Assembly: GCF_947494055.1 (NCBI RefSeq)
Contig: NZ_CANLTR010000020.1
Coordinates: forward strand, 1 to 55,898
Direction: 5' to 3'
DNA: 55,898 nucleotides
Source: an uncultured Jannaschia sp.
Lineage (GTDB): Bacteria > Pseudomonadota > Alphaproteobacteria > Rhodobacterales > Rhodobacteraceae
Below are positions 29,762 through 40,125 of this stretch, piece after piece. Position 1 is the first letter of the stretch, and every line of letters begins with the position of its first letter. Position numbers and translations under genes: made by a program. Under the pieces are notes generated by a model. The model had not been told where the DNA came from. It ran no database searches and worked only from the letters and a program-made list of their open reading frames with translations.

Positions 29762-31387
29762 ATGCTTGATGCCGCGTCCGAGATCGCCGTGTTACGTGCC
29801 GCACTCGCGGTATCGGAGGCCCGTGCAGAGACCGCCGAGATCGAACTGGCGCAGGTCCGGGCAGTCGTCGGGGCGTCCGAGGCGATGATTGCGCATCTCA
29901 GGCTCGAGATCGCCAGGCTGCGACGGGAGCAGTACGGCCAAAGCTCGGAGCGACGGGCGCGCCTGCTCGACCAGTTGGAGTTGCAGCTCGAGGAACTCGA
30001 GGCCGCCGCGACCGAGGACGAGATCGCTGCGGAGAAGACGACAAGGACAATCCCGGTCGCCGGCTTCGACCGTCGCCGCCCGGCTCGCAAACCCTTCCCG
30101 GAGCATCTGCCGCGCGAGCGCGTAGTGATCGAGGCACCCACGGCCTGCACCTGCTGCGGTTCCGACCGCATCGTGAAGATGGGCGAGGACATTACCGAAA
30201 CGCTGGAGGTCATTCCGCGGCGGTGGAAGGTGATCCAGACCGTCCGGGAGAAATTCACCTGCCGCTCTTGCGAGAAGATCTCCCAGCCGCCGGCACCCTT
30301 CCATGCGACGCCGCGAGGATGGGCGGGGCCGAACCTGCTGGCGACTATCCTGTTCGAGAAGTTCGGTCAGCATCAGCCCCTGAACCGGCAGGCGGAACGC
30401 TATGCCCGGGAAGGCGTGGATCTCAGCCTCTCGACCCTGGCCGACCAGGTCGGCGCCTGTGCCGCTGCGCTTGAGCCCCTTCACAGGCTGATCCGCGAGC
30501 ATGTCTTGGGGGCGGAACGGCTGCACGGGGACGACACCACGGTGCCGCTGCTCGCGAAGGGCGGAACGAAGACGGCCCGGCTCTGGACCTATGTCCGCGA
30601 TGACCGGCCCTTCGCCGGCGGCGCGCCGCCCGCGGCATTGTTCTACTTCTCGCGAGACAGAGAGATGGCCCACCCCAATCGGCATCTCACAGGATGGCAG
30701 GGCATCCTCCAAGCCGATGCCTATGGCGGATACAACGATCTCTACCGCGGCAATCGCGATCCCGGTCCGGTGAGTAGCGCACTGTGCTGGAGCCACGCCC
30801 GCCGGAAGTTCTTCGAACTGGCCGACATCAGGGGAAATATCCGGAAGGGGAAGCACGCCCATGATATATCCCCCGTGGCGTTGGAGGCAGTGACGAAGAT
30901 CGATGCCATCTTCGACGTGGAGCGCGGCATCAACGGTCTGGACGCCGCGGCGCGGCTCGAAGCGCGGCAGCGCCTCGTCCGGCCGCTGGTCGACGACCTC
31001 CATGACTGGATGCGCGCCGAACAGGGCACGATGTCCAGGCACAATTCCGTCGCCAAGGCGATCGCCTACATGTTCAAGGCGAACCGCTGGGAAACCTTCA
31101 CCCGCTTTCTCGACGACGGCCGGATCTGCCTGACGAACAACGCGGCCGAACGCGCCCTGCGCGGCATCGCCCTCGGTCGGAAGTCATGGCTCTTCGCCGG
31201 ATCCGAGCGCGGCGGCGACCGCGCCGCCTTCATGTATTCCCTGATCGTTACCGCGAAGATGAACGACATCGATCCCCAGGCATGGCTGGCCGATGTTCTC
31301 GGCCGGCTGCCCGACATAACTGCTTCGCAAGTGCCAGACCTGCTCCCGTGGAACTGGCGAACCTCAGAGCATCGCCAAGCCGCCTGA
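29762..31387 (+). CDS. tnpC: IS66 transposase TnpC
   Basis: 541 aa, intact. N-terminal coiled coil (about 1-75), then the zinc-finger part CTCCGS ... KFTCRSCEKIS (about 125-180), followed by the DDE domain. The latter has HGDDTTVPLLAKGGTKTARLW, a QADAYGGYNDLY aspartate and NNAAERALRGIALGRKSWLF near the end. The C-terminus is the typical IS66 DDE_5 tail (VPDLLPWNW). Full gene set and ends suggest a functional IS. Confidence 0.93.
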   Translation: MLDAASEIAVLRAALAVSEARAETAEIELAQVRAVVGASEAMIAHLRLEIARLRREQYGQSSERRARLLDQLELQLEELEAAATEDEIAAEKTTRTIPVAGFDRRRPARKPFPEHLPRERVVIEAPTACTCCGSDRIVKMGEDITETLEVIPRRWKVIQTVREKFTCRSCEKISQPPAPFHATPRGWAGPNLLATILFEKFGQHQPLNRQAERYAREGVDLSLSTLADQVGACAAALEPLHRLIREHVLGAERLHGDDTTVPLLAKGGTKTARLWTYVRDDRPFAGGAPPAALFYFSRDREMAHPNRHLTGWQGILQADAYGGYNDLYRGNRDPGPVSSALCWSHARRKFFELADIRGNIRKGKHAHDISPVALEAVTKIDAIFDVERGINGLDAAARLEARQRLVRPLVDDLHDWMRAEQGTMSRHNSVAKAIAYMFKANRWETFTRFLDDGRICLTNNAAERALRGIALGRKSWLFAGSERGGDRAAFMYSLIVTAKMNDIDPQAWLADVLGRLPDITASQVPDLLPWNWRTSEHRQAA

Positions 31388-31394
31388 TCGCGGC

Positions 31395-32699
<1,305 letters not shown>

Positions 32700-33306
32700 T
32701 CACCGCTCAGCGGCGATGGTGCCATGGCAGCAGCTCGCTCACTTTCGTAATCTTGTGGTCGGGGATGCGGGCCAGCGTGTCGGCGAGCCAGGCTTCGGGG
32801 TCGACGTTGTCGAGCTTGGCGGTCGCGATCAGCGTTGCGGCGATGGCGGCGGCGCGTCCGCCGGCGGCCGAGCCGACGAACAGCCAGTTCTTCCGGCCCA
32901 GGGCGATCTCGCGCATGGCCCGTTCGGCTGGATTGTTGTCGACGCTTAGCTCCCCTTGGTCGAGATACGGCCGGAGCCTTGCCATGCGGGTGAGCGCGTA
33001 GCAAATTGCGAACGCGAGCGGCGTCTTGCCCGACAGCGTGGGAAGCTGCGCGGCGAGCCAGGCTTCGAGGGCATCGAAGACGTGCGCGGCCTCGCGCTGC
33101 CGGGCCCGGACCCGCGCGTCGGGCGGCGAGCCGTGGATCGCCTTCTCGACGGCATAGAGCGCGTCGATCCTCCTAATGGCCTCCTCGGCAATGGACGAGC
33201 CTTGCGCACGGTGCACGTCGACAAACTTGTGCCGGACATGGGCCAGGCAAGCGACCTCGCGGATCGCGCCGCCGCGGTACATTTCTTCGAAGCCCGCGTA
33301 GCCGTC

Positions 33307-33349
33307 CATTGCCCCGCAGGGCATCGCGAAGCGATGTCCCGAGAGGGGG
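33307..33349 (+). repeat. 41-bp palindromic insert, copy 1
   Basis: CATTGCCCCGCAGGGCATCG continues to GCGAAGCGATGTCCCGAGAG and GGGG. It interrupts TnpC between the codons for WMHA and DGYAGF. The core arms GGGCATCGC/GCGATGTCCC form a hairpin. Confidence 0.8.
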
Positions 33350-33539
33350 CATGCATCCAGCCCCGGAAGCCCTCAAGATGGCGGGCCGGGTGGATGCCCT
33401 TCCGATCCGGCGAGAACCGGTAGAGCGCGGCAGGCGCAGCGTCGCTGCCCCAAGGTCGCTCGTAGCGTACGTAAGTCCACAGCCGCGCCGTCTGCGTCCT
33501 GCCGATGCCGGGCGCCAGCATCCGGACCGGCGTGTCGTC

Positions 33540-33582
33540 CATTGCCCGGCAGGCGATTGCAAAGCAATCTGCCGAGAGGGGG
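33540..33582 (+). repeat. 41-bp palindromic insert, copy 2
   Basis: CATTGCCCGGCAGGCGATTG then CAAAGCAATCTGCCGAGAGG and GGG. Same orientation as copy 1. It lies between the TnpC codons for SIHA and DDTPVR. The arms GGCGATTGC/GCAATCTGCC pair. Confidence 0.8.
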
Positions 33583-34194
33583 CGTGGATCGACGCGCCGT
33601 CGAGCACGTGCCGGCCGATCGCCTCCACCAGCGGCTCCAGCAGCGCGGTGGACTTGCCGACCCACTCTGCCAGCGTCGAGCGGTCGAGGTCGATGCTGTC
33701 GCGCTCGAAGATCTGAGACTGTCGGTAGAGCGGGAGATGGTCGCCGTACTTCGAAACGAGGACATGCGCGAGCAGGCCGGGCCCCGGCCGGCCGCGCTCG
33801 ATGGGCCGTGACGGCAGCGGCGATTGCGTGAAGGCCTCGCAGCCCCGGCAAGCGAAGCGCGGCCGCACGATGCGGTTCACGATGAACCGTCCGGGGACGT
33901 ACTCGAGTTCCTCGGTGACGTCCTCGCCGATCCGACGGAGCGCACCTCCGCATGCGACGCAGTCGTTGTGGGAGGGCGACAGCTCTACTTCCATGCGCGG
34001 CACGTGGTCGGGGATGGGACGGCGCTTGGGCTTGTCCCTCGCCGTCTCCTCGACGTCGGGCAGCCGCAGCCTGGCCGTCATCGCCGCCGCCGCCAGCTCG
34101 CTCGTCTCCAGGGCCAGCTGGAGCTGCTCGGCCGTCTCGGCGGAGGCGCCGAACCGATGTGCCCGGTGGCCGGCTAGTTGGTGGCGCCGCTTCT

Positions 34195-34236
34195 CCCCTA
34201 TCGGGACATTGCTGCGCAATGCCCTGCCGGGCAATG
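34195..34236 (-). repeat. 41-bp palindromic insert, copy 3 (inverted)
   Basis: On the minus strand it reads CATTGCCCGGCAGGGCATTG then CGCAGCAATGTCCCGATAGG and GG. It interrupts TnpC between AQAILI and (E)KRRHQLAGH. Orientation is opposite to the other two copies, showing independent insertion. Confidence 0.8.
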
Positions 34237-34382
34237 GATGAGGATCGCCTGCGCCTTCACCTCGGCGATCAGGCGCGAGGCCAGGTCGCGCAGATCGTCG
34301 GGATCGTCCGGGAGCGTGGCGGCCTCGTCGAGCATGGACGGATCCTACCGGGCCCGGATCCGTCGGGGAATCCCTTGCGGCC

Positions 34383-34883
34383 ATGATCGGAAGGATGACG
34401 GCCAGGCTGGCGGCGATCAGCCGGTCCGCGACGGTCGCCACGTTCGCTGCGGGGTGCGCCAGTCGATCCCCTCCAACGAAGGTCTACAGGAATATCCCCT
34501 CTTCTGAGGCTGACGGTCCCATTTGGGATGATGAGGTCGAAGTTCGAGACCCCCGTCATCCTCTGTTCGGCCGCCGTTTCGGCGTGCTGCGCCGAGTGCC
34601 GGTCCGATCGGGCAACATGCAGCCGTCCTTCGAGGTCGCCCATGCTGACGGCGCCACGCTCCTGATCCCCGAGACCGCCTGCGTGGCGGCGCCTGGAGAT
34701 GAGTCGAATGTGAAGCTGAGCGTTGAGGGTCTGCGGGATCTGATCTCGCTGGCGGAGACGTTCGATGCCCCACGAGACGATCCCGATCGAGCCGGAGGAG
34801 GTCTGGGCGATGCTCCCGCTGGCTCTGCGCCGGCGCATCGCCGCGGAACTGGCCGCGATCCTGGCCGAGGAGACGCCTCATGA
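34383..34883 (+). CDS. DUF5372-like protein of the serine-recombinase element
   Basis: The recognisable part starts inside the element (after 34474): DEVEVRDPRHPLFGRRFGVL, later ATLLIPETACVA and LSVEGLRDLISLAE. It resembles the small protein family found upstream of this type of recombinase. Notably no ATG, GTG or TTG in this frame exists between the element end (34474) and the conserved part. The only ATG (34383) lies in IS66 tnpB sequence outside the element, so translation may begin in the target or at ATT. It overlaps the next small gene. Confidence 0.5.
   Translation: MIGRMTARLAAISRSATVATFAAGCASRSPPTKVYRNIPSSEADGPIWDDEVEVRDPRHPLFGRRFGVLRRVPVRSGNMQPSFEVAHADGATLLIPETACVAAPGDESNVKLSVEGLRDLISLAETFDAPRDDPDRAGGGLGDAPAGSAPAHRRGTGRDPGRGDAS
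34417..34471 (-). pseudogene. tnpB: IS66 tnpB, C-terminal piece
   Basis: The minus strand encodes (E)GIDWRTPQRTWRPSRTG and a stop, the standard end of IS66 TnpB. It joins to the upstream piece at 36970-37200 if the serine-recombinase element is removed. Confidence 0.85.
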
Positions 34884-35016
34884 AGTCCGAACTCGTCACG
34901 CCGGCGCATCTGGCGCGTCGGGCGGTGGTCTACATCCGTCAGTCGACGCCGGCACAGGTGGTGAGCAACCAGGAAAGCCTGCGGCTGCAATACGCCCTCA
35001 CCGGGCGTGCCCGTAA
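34765..35016 (+). CDS. Small accessory protein of the serine-recombinase element
   Basis: ATG 34765. MPHETIPIEPEEVWAMLPLA and LRRRIAAELAAILAEETPHE are characteristic of the short ORF that precedes this recombinase family. The last part (after about residue 39) overlaps the recombinase start in another frame and is probably less constrained. A coupling or DNA-binding role is possible; not known. Confidence 0.5.
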   Translation: MPHETIPIEPEEVWAMLPLALRRRIAAELAAILAEETPHEVRTRHAGASGASGGGLHPSVDAGTGGEQPGKPAAAIRPHRACP

Positions 35017-36967
35017 CCTCGGGTGGCACGCGGCCGACGTCGACGTGATCGACGCCGACCTGGGTCAGAGCGGCGCCTCGCTCATAGGGCGGGACGGCTT
35101 CAAGGACCTGGCCGCTCGTGTCGGTTTGGGGGAGATCGGCATCGTACTTTCGATCGACGTCACCCGTCTCGCGCGCAACTGCTCGGACTGGTACCCGCTC
35201 TTGGACGTCTGTGCGCTGCGCGGCTGCCTGATCGCCGACCGCGATGGAGTGTACGATCCCGGCTCGGCGAACGGGCGGCTGCTCCTGGGTCTGAAGGGCT
35301 CGATCTCCGAGTTGGAGTTGCACACCATCCGCTCGCGTCTGACGGCGGGGCTACTGGCCAAGGCGCAGCGCGGCGATCTGGCGCTGACCTTGCCGGTGGG
35401 TCTGGTGCGGCTGCCGGGCGACGTCGTCGTTCTCGACCCTGATGAGGGAGTTCGGGGCCGGCTCGGGCTGGTGTTCTCGCGCTTCGCACGCCTCAGGAGC
35501 GCGGCCGCAATCATGCGCGATCTCGCGGCCCGGGGGCTCGATCTGCCCCGCCGGGATCGACATGGCGATCTGCGCTGGACCCGGCCGACCATCTCGGCCG
35601 TGACGGGGATCCTGAAGAACCCCGCCTATGCCGGCGCCTTCGTGTACGGACGCAAGAGGATGAAGTCACGGGACGAGCTGGCCTGCCCGGATGGCAAGCC
35701 GCAGAAGACGCCGCGTACGATGGAGGACTGGCGGATCGTCGTGAAGGACCGCTATCCCGCCTACATCCCGTGGCGGACCTATCAGGCAAATCAGGATATC
35801 CTCGTTGACAACAGGGCGGAGTACATGGCCAGGAAGACCAGAGGCACGCCGCGCGAGGGGGAGCTGCTGTTGCAAGGCATCGCCTACTGCGCGCGCTGCG
35901 GCCACAAGATGTTTGTCCGCTACAAAGGCGGCGGCCAGTACGTCTGCAATCATCTGCGGACGCAGCAGGGTCTGCCGGAATGCCAGACTGTACGTGCCGC
36001 CGCCATCGACGCCGCTGTCGGACGGGCTTTCCTGGCGGCCGTCGCACCGGCTGAAATCGATGCCTTGTCGCGCGCCCACAACCTGCGCAAGGACGTGAGC
36101 ACTACCGCCAGAACCGCCATCCTCCAGCAGATCGAACGAAAGCGCTACCAGGCCGCACTGGCGCAGCGCCAGTATGACAAGGTCGATCCCGACAATCGGC
36201 TCGTCGCCGCCGAGCTGGAGCGCCGGTGGGAGGCCGCGCTGATCGAGTTGCGCGAGGCCGAGGCGGAAGCATCCAATACGCTGCCCGCTTCTGATGCCGT
36301 TCTCGATCGGGCACTGCGCGACAAGGTCGTCTCGCTGGCCGGGCGCCTGCCGGCGCTTTGGGACGATCCGGCCACGGGGGACGCACGCCGCAAGGCGCTC
36401 CTGCGATGCCTCGTCGAGAAGGCCGTCCTCGAACGAGGAACGCATGACGTGGTCAATGTGCGTCTCGTCTGGGTCGGCGGGGCGGTAAGCGAGCTTGCCG
36501 TACCTCGCCGGGTGAACGGAATCGACGACCTTGCCCATGGCACGCAGATGCGCAGCCGTATCTTCGAGTTGGCCGGTCAGGGCCTCACCGACAACGTGAT
36601 TGCCGCCCAGCTCACCCGGGAGGGGCACCGCTCGCCCTCATGTCCCGAGCGCGTTCTGCCCACCACCGTTCAGGGCGTCCGCCTCGGGGCCGGCATCAAG
36701 ATCACCCGACAGCGAACCCGATGGCCTCTCGAGCCGGGTCGTCTGGGTGTCACCGCCCTGGCCGAACGTCTGGGCATTCCGCCCAAATGGCTCTACGTCC
36801 AGATCCGCCAGGGGCGTATCACCATCGACCGCCGGGCCAACGGCGCCTACTTGTTCGACGACACCCCGCACACCATCGAGGCCCTGCGCAATCTCTGCAG
36901 CCGCGCCGTCGAATGCATCGACCTACGGGCACATCAGCATGATACGGAGGGGCATCGACATGGATGA
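34880..36967 (+). CDS. Large serine recombinase
   Basis: 695 aa. The N-terminal resolvase domain has VVYIRQSTPAQVVSNQESLR (catalytic S22) and ISELELHTIRSRL near 155. Next come a recombinase domain and a zinc ribbon CARCGHKM-x(8)-QYVCNHLRTQQGLPEC (about 337-368), followed by a coiled coil. The C-terminal HTH-like region (GVTALAERLGIPPKWLYVQI) precedes the last base of the element. It catalyses site-specific insertion and excision with a 2-bp overlap. ATG follows GGAGACGCCTC. Confidence 0.92.
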   Translation: MKSELVTPAHLARRAVVYIRQSTPAQVVSNQESLRLQYALTGRARNLGWHAADVDVIDADLGQSGASLIGRDGFKDLAARVGLGEIGIVLSIDVTRLARNCSDWYPLLDVCALRGCLIADRDGVYDPGSANGRLLLGLKGSISELELHTIRSRLTAGLLAKAQRGDLALTLPVGLVRLPGDVVVLDPDEGVRGRLGLVFSRFARLRSAAAIMRDLAARGLDLPRRDRHGDLRWTRPTISAVTGILKNPAYAGAFVYGRKRMKSRDELACPDGKPQKTPRTMEDWRIVVKDRYPAYIPWRTYQANQDILVDNRAEYMARKTRGTPREGELLLQGIAYCARCGHKMFVRYKGGGQYVCNHLRTQQGLPECQTVRAAAIDAAVGRAFLAAVAPAEIDALSRAHNLRKDVSTTARTAILQQIERKRYQAALAQRQYDKVDPDNRLVAAELERRWEAALIELREAEAEASNTLPASDAVLDRALRDKVVSLAGRLPALWDDPATGDARRKALLRCLVEKAVLERGTHDVVNVRLVWVGGAVSELAVPRRVNGIDDLAHGTQMRSRIFELAGQGLTDNVIAAQLTREGHRSPSCPERVLPTTVQGVRLGAGIKITRQRTRWPLEPGRLGVTALAERLGIPPKWLYVQIRQGRITIDRRANGAYLFDDTPHTIEALRNLCSRAVECIDLRAHQHDTEGHRHG

Positions 36968-36969
36968 TC

Positions 36970-37200
36970 GAGGAGCATGGCCATCTGCGCAGGGGTCAGC
37001 GCCACGCGGCCCTCCTTCGCCGAGGGCCATACGAACCTCCCGCGTTCCAGCCGCTTCGAGAACAGGCACGAGCCTTGGCCGTCGTACCAGATGATCTTGA
37101 TCAGGTCGCCACGTCGGCCCCGGAACACAAAGAGATGCCCGGCAAAGGGATCGAGCTTCAGCGTCGCCTCGGCCTGCGCGGCCAAGCCGAGGGAGCGCGC
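36970..37200 (-). pseudogene. tnpB: IS66 tnpB, central piece
   Basis: The minus strand encodes EATLKLDPFAGHLFVFRGRR, then GDLIKIIWYDGQGSCLFSKR and WPSAKEGRVALTPAQMAMLL, the bulk of TnpB. The first ~20 residues are lost at the junction near 37200, 4 nt from the end of the histidine kinase gene. It is separated from its C-terminal end by the recombinase element. Confidence 0.85.
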
Positions 37201-37203
37201 ATC

Positions 37204-38586
37204 CTAATCCACCATCGCCCTGCAAAAAGACATCGTGAAGCGGCATCCCTCCCGGGACCGGTGCAGCCGGAACGTCCCGCTCATGCGGCGCATCGCGGTC
37301 TCGCAAATCGAGAGGCCGAGGCCGCTGCCGCTCCGCGCATCCCGAGTGCCGCGCGCGAAGCGCTCGAAGCCGCGCTCGCGGATGTAGTCGGGCGGTCCGG
37401 GGCCTGTGTCTTCGAAGGAGACGCTACCATTCTCGCCGATCCGGACCGTCACGCACGTTCCAGCGGGCGTGTGCCTACGGACGTTGTCGAGCAAGTTGCG
37501 CAGCACGAGCGCGATCAAGGTCGGATCGCCAATGACGAAAACCGGCGTCTCCAGCCCCTCCGCTTCGATGGGCCAGCCTTCCGACACGAGACGCGGCGCG
37601 GCTTCCTGCATGACCCGGGAAACGGCTTCCGATAGGTCGAGTGTCCCGAGTTGCAGCGGGGCGCCGCCGTCGAGGCGGGCGATATGAAGGAGCTGCTCCA
37701 GGAGACGTGCCATCGCGTCGACATCCCGGAGGGCCGCTGTCCGGTCCGTCTCCGAAGACGGTCCCTCCAGCCGGAGGCGGAGATCGGCCAGAGGCGTTCG
37801 CAGCTCATGGGCGGCGTGGATGGAAAAGTCGCGTTGGGCACCGGCTCCCGCCTCGATACTATCGAGGGCCTTGTTGACCGCACGGATGAGGGGCTGAACC
37901 TCTTCGGGTGCCGCCTCGCCGCCGAGGCGCTCATGGCCGAGGTTCTCGAAGGTGATCCGCTCTGCCTGTGCCGCGACACGGCGGAGGCCGCGAAGGCTCA
38001 TGCGGACGATCGCCACGACGGTGACGACCGACACCGCCAGCATCGCCAAAGCGGCCCAACCCAATTCACCTAGGAGTTGGGCCAAAAAAGTGTTTGCGAG
38101 GGCATCCACATCCGACCGCGCGCGCGCCACACGCAGCCAGACGTCGGCCTCCGGGACGTATAGTTCACCAACGAAGAGGAGGCCGGACCCTTCCAGCGCC
38201 GGACCGCTCGACAGCACGGGCGTGGAGGTCCGGGCGCCGGGCCGGCCAGCCGGGGCATTCACCTCGGACCGATCCAAGACACGCCCATCCGCGTCGACGA
38301 CCGTGTACCCGTAGATCGGTCGCGTGCCGGTCAGTAGGCCGGTATAGGGCGCGTCCAGATCCTGCGGCACCTCCGCGGGTCTTTCGAAGACTACAGCGCC
38401 ATCGGCGCCACGGTTCACCAGATCGGCCCAGTCCTCAACTTGGGAGACCAGCCCGCGCTCCTCGATGGCGATCTGTTCGCCCGTGAACTCCAGCACGAGG
38501 AAGGTCCCGGCCGCCGCCAGGAGCAGGGCCGACATCGCACTGACGATGACGGCGAGCCGGACGTCGAGACGATACGGCCGACTCAC
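37204..38586 (-). CDS. Sensor histidine kinase (QseC/PmrB type)
   Basis: 460 aa. Two membrane helices (about 9-31 and 176-195) flank a periplasmic sensor loop. A HAMP linker is followed by an H-box SIHAAHELRTPLADLRLRLE (phospho-acceptor H260). The ATP-binding N box is LRNLLDNVRRHTPAG, then DTGPG and GSGLGLSI. It overlaps the response regulator by 4 nt. The divergent neighbours (PAP2 phosphatase, ArnC-like and ArnT-like transferases) suggest control of lipid A or envelope modification, as for PmrAB. Confidence 0.9.
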   Translation of the reverse strand: MSRPYRLDVRLAVIVSAMSALLLAAAGTFLVLEFTGEQIAIEERGLVSQVEDWADLVNRGADGAVVFERPAEVPQDLDAPYTGLLTGTRPIYGYTVVDADGRVLDRSEVNAPAGRPGARTSTPVLSSGPALEGSGLLFVGELYVPEADVWLRVARARSDVDALANTFLAQLLGELGWAALAMLAVSVVTVVAIVRMSLRGLRRVAAQAERITFENLGHERLGGEAAPEEVQPLIRAVNKALDSIEAGAGAQRDFSIHAAHELRTPLADLRLRLEGPSSETDRTAALRDVDAMARLLEQLLHIARLDGGAPLQLGTLDLSEAVSRVMQEAAPRLVSEGWPIEAEGLETPVFVIGDPTLIALVLRNLLDNVRRHTPAGTCVTVRIGENGSVSFEDTGPGPPDYIRERGFERFARGTRDARSGSGLGLSICETAMRRMSGTFRLHRSREGCRFTMSFCRAMVD

Positions 38587-39260
38587 CTCAGGGTCTCGAC
38601 CAGCAGGTAACCGAGGCCACGCATAGCCTTCAACTCCACGGTCGCGCCCGCCTCGGAGAGCTTCTTGCGCAGCCGGTGGATCACCGACTCGACGGCGTTC
38701 TCCGACCAGTCGTCGTCAAACGAGTAGAGCTGCTCGCCCATGCGTTGCTTCGGCGTGATCCGGTCCCCGGCGCGCAACAGGTGATGGAGCGCGGCATGCT
38801 CCATTGCCGTTAGCCGGACCGACCGATCGCCCACGGCGAGGGTCGTGGTCGCGGGCCTGTAGGTCAGGTTGCCGATCCGAATTACAGGCGCAGCCACGTC
38901 GCCGGTTCGCCTGCTCAGGGCGCGCAGGCGCGCGAGTAGTTCGTCCGTGGCAAAAGGTTTCACCAAGTAGTCGTCGGCGCCCGCGTCCAGGCCCGCCACG
39001 CGGTCGCCGATCTCGTCACGCGCGGTGAGGATCAGCGTCGGCGTCATCTGTCCTGCGGCTCGGACCGTCCTTACCAATGCACGACCGTCACCGTCCTTGA
39101 GCATTACGTCGATGATGGCCAGGTCATAGGGGGCCACGGTCCAAGCGGCTTCGGCATCGGCGACGGTAGGAAACACGTCCACGGCGTGCCCCGCCTCGGC
39201 GAGGCGGCGCGCGAGTGCGTCGGCGAGCTGCCGGTCGTCTTCCGCGAGAAGGATGCGCAT
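38583..39260 (-). CDS. OmpR-family response regulator
   Basis: 225 aa from ATG 39260. Receiver domain with phospho-acceptor D51 (AIIDVMLKDGDG), acidic D8/D9 and K101 (DDYLVKPF). The C-terminal winged helix has LTAMEHAALHHLLRAGDRIT, SVIHRLRKKL and MRGLGYLL. Coupled to the kinase by overlap. It likely acts on the divergent promoter region 39261-39408. Confidence 0.92.
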   Translation of the reverse strand: MRILLAEDDRQLADALARRLAEAGHAVDVFPTVADAEAAWTVAPYDLAIIDVMLKDGDGRALVRTVRAAGQMTPTLILTARDEIGDRVAGLDAGADDYLVKPFATDELLARLRALSRRTGDVAAPVIRIGNLTYRPATTTLAVGDRSVRLTAMEHAALHHLLRAGDRITPKQRMGEQLYSFDDDWSENAVESVIHRLRKKLSEAGATVELKAMRGLGYLLVETLR

Positions 39261-39408
39261 CGGCCATCCTTCCCGCAGCCGCGTCAGCCGGTCAACGCGG
39301 ACCTTGCAACAAAGCACGCCTGCCACCGTCGACGCCTCGCTGCTCCGACGGGTCGATCGGTCCCGCCCTGCAAGTTTCGTGCCAGTCACGGGGCCTAGCC
39401 GCCCGGGC

Positions 39409-40125
39409 ATGACATCGCTTCCTCCCCCATCGGGCCGCCTTGCTCGACTCAGTCCCGCCTTCGCCACTTCGAATGCGTCGTTCCTCCTCGTGACCTTGGT
39501 TGTGATGGCCGTCAGCGCGGTCTTTTACGCCTACCCCGGCATCGACCTGACCGTCAGCGCATGGTTCTACGAGGGCGACGAAGGTTTCGCACTGCAAGCC
39601 AGTGCGCCGCTCGTCGTGCTGCGGGCCAGCGCCGAATGGCTCATGCGTGCGGTCGCGCTGCTCGCCTTGGTCGAGATCGCCCGCCGGGCGTGGGCCCGAC
39701 GGCCTTGGCGTGGGCCGCTCTGGCTCCTCGCCTGCCTCCTGGTCGGCCCGGGCCTGATGGTGAACGGCATCCTGAAGGCGTATTGGGGGCGGCCACGCCC
39801 GCGCCAGACGGACCTTTTCGGCGGCGAGGCGCCTTACCAGAAGGTCTGGGTCGTCAGCGACTGGTGCGAGCGAAACTGCTCCTTCGTGAGCGGTGAGGCC
39901 TCCTCGGCCTTCTGGCTGGTGGCGGTGGCGCTGCTGACGCCTGGCCCCTACCGCACACCGGTCACGGCGTTCGCCACAATCTACGCCGCCGCCGTATCAC
40001 TCAACCGCGTCGCCTTCGGCGGGCACTACCTGTCCGACGTGGTCCTGGCATGGCTGCTCTGCGCGCTCGTCTTCCTCACCCTCGCGCGCCTTATCCTGAT
40101 GCCGAGCGCGGACAAGGCGGAATGA
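39409..40125 (+). CDS. PAP2-family phosphatase
   Basis: 238 aa with about six helices. Motifs: KAYWGRPRPRQ (C1, KX6RP), CSFVSGEASS (C2-like PSGE variant) and SLNRVAFGGHYLSDVVLAWL (C3, SRX5HXXXD). Residues match LpxE/LpxF-like or undecaprenyl-pyrophosphate phosphatases. It overlaps the next gene by ATGA. A second PAP2 protein two genes on has the same motif layout, so the pair may act on different lipid phosphate positions. Confidence 0.85.
   Translation: MTSLPPPSGRLARLSPAFATSNASFLLVTLVVMAVSAVFYAYPGIDLTVSAWFYEGDEGFALQASAPLVVLRASAEWLMRAVALLALVEIARRAWARRPWRGPLWLLACLLVGPGLMVNGILKAYWGRPRPRQTDLFGGEAPYQKVWVVSDWCERNCSFVSGEASSAFWLVAVALLTPGPYRTPVTAFATIYAAAVSLNRVAFGGHYLSDVVLAWLLCALVFLTLARLILMPSADKAE

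Larger units (their letters stand above)
32707..34335 (-). pseudogene. tnpC: IS66 transposase TnpC, interrupted by three palindromic insertions
   Basis: From the inferred start ATG 34335 (MLDEAATLPDDPDDLRDLAS) the parts are recognisable. The coiled coil is followed by the CVACGGALRRIGEDVTEELE zinc region, SKYGDHLPLYRQSQIFERD, DTPVRMLAPGIGRTQTARLW, DGYAGFEEMYRGGAIREVAC and the tail DNNPAERAMREIALGRKNWL. Each of the three repeats (33307-33349, 33540-33582, 34195-34236) adds a net 41 bp and shifts frame, so no functional transposase can be made. Confidence 0.85.
34472..36967 (+). mobile_element. Serine-recombinase element inserted in IS66 tnpB
   Basis: Removing 34472-36967 restores tnpB (…AMLL-EGIDWR…). 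The site is GATCCCC-TC-GAGGAGCATGG: TC occurs at 34472-34473 and again at 36968-36969, so the crossover overlap is 2 bp, as serine recombinases make. The 2496-bp element contains three overlapping genes: a DUF5372-like protein, a small protein and a large recombinase. The recombinase stop codon (36965-36967) abuts the crossover. Confidence 0.85.
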
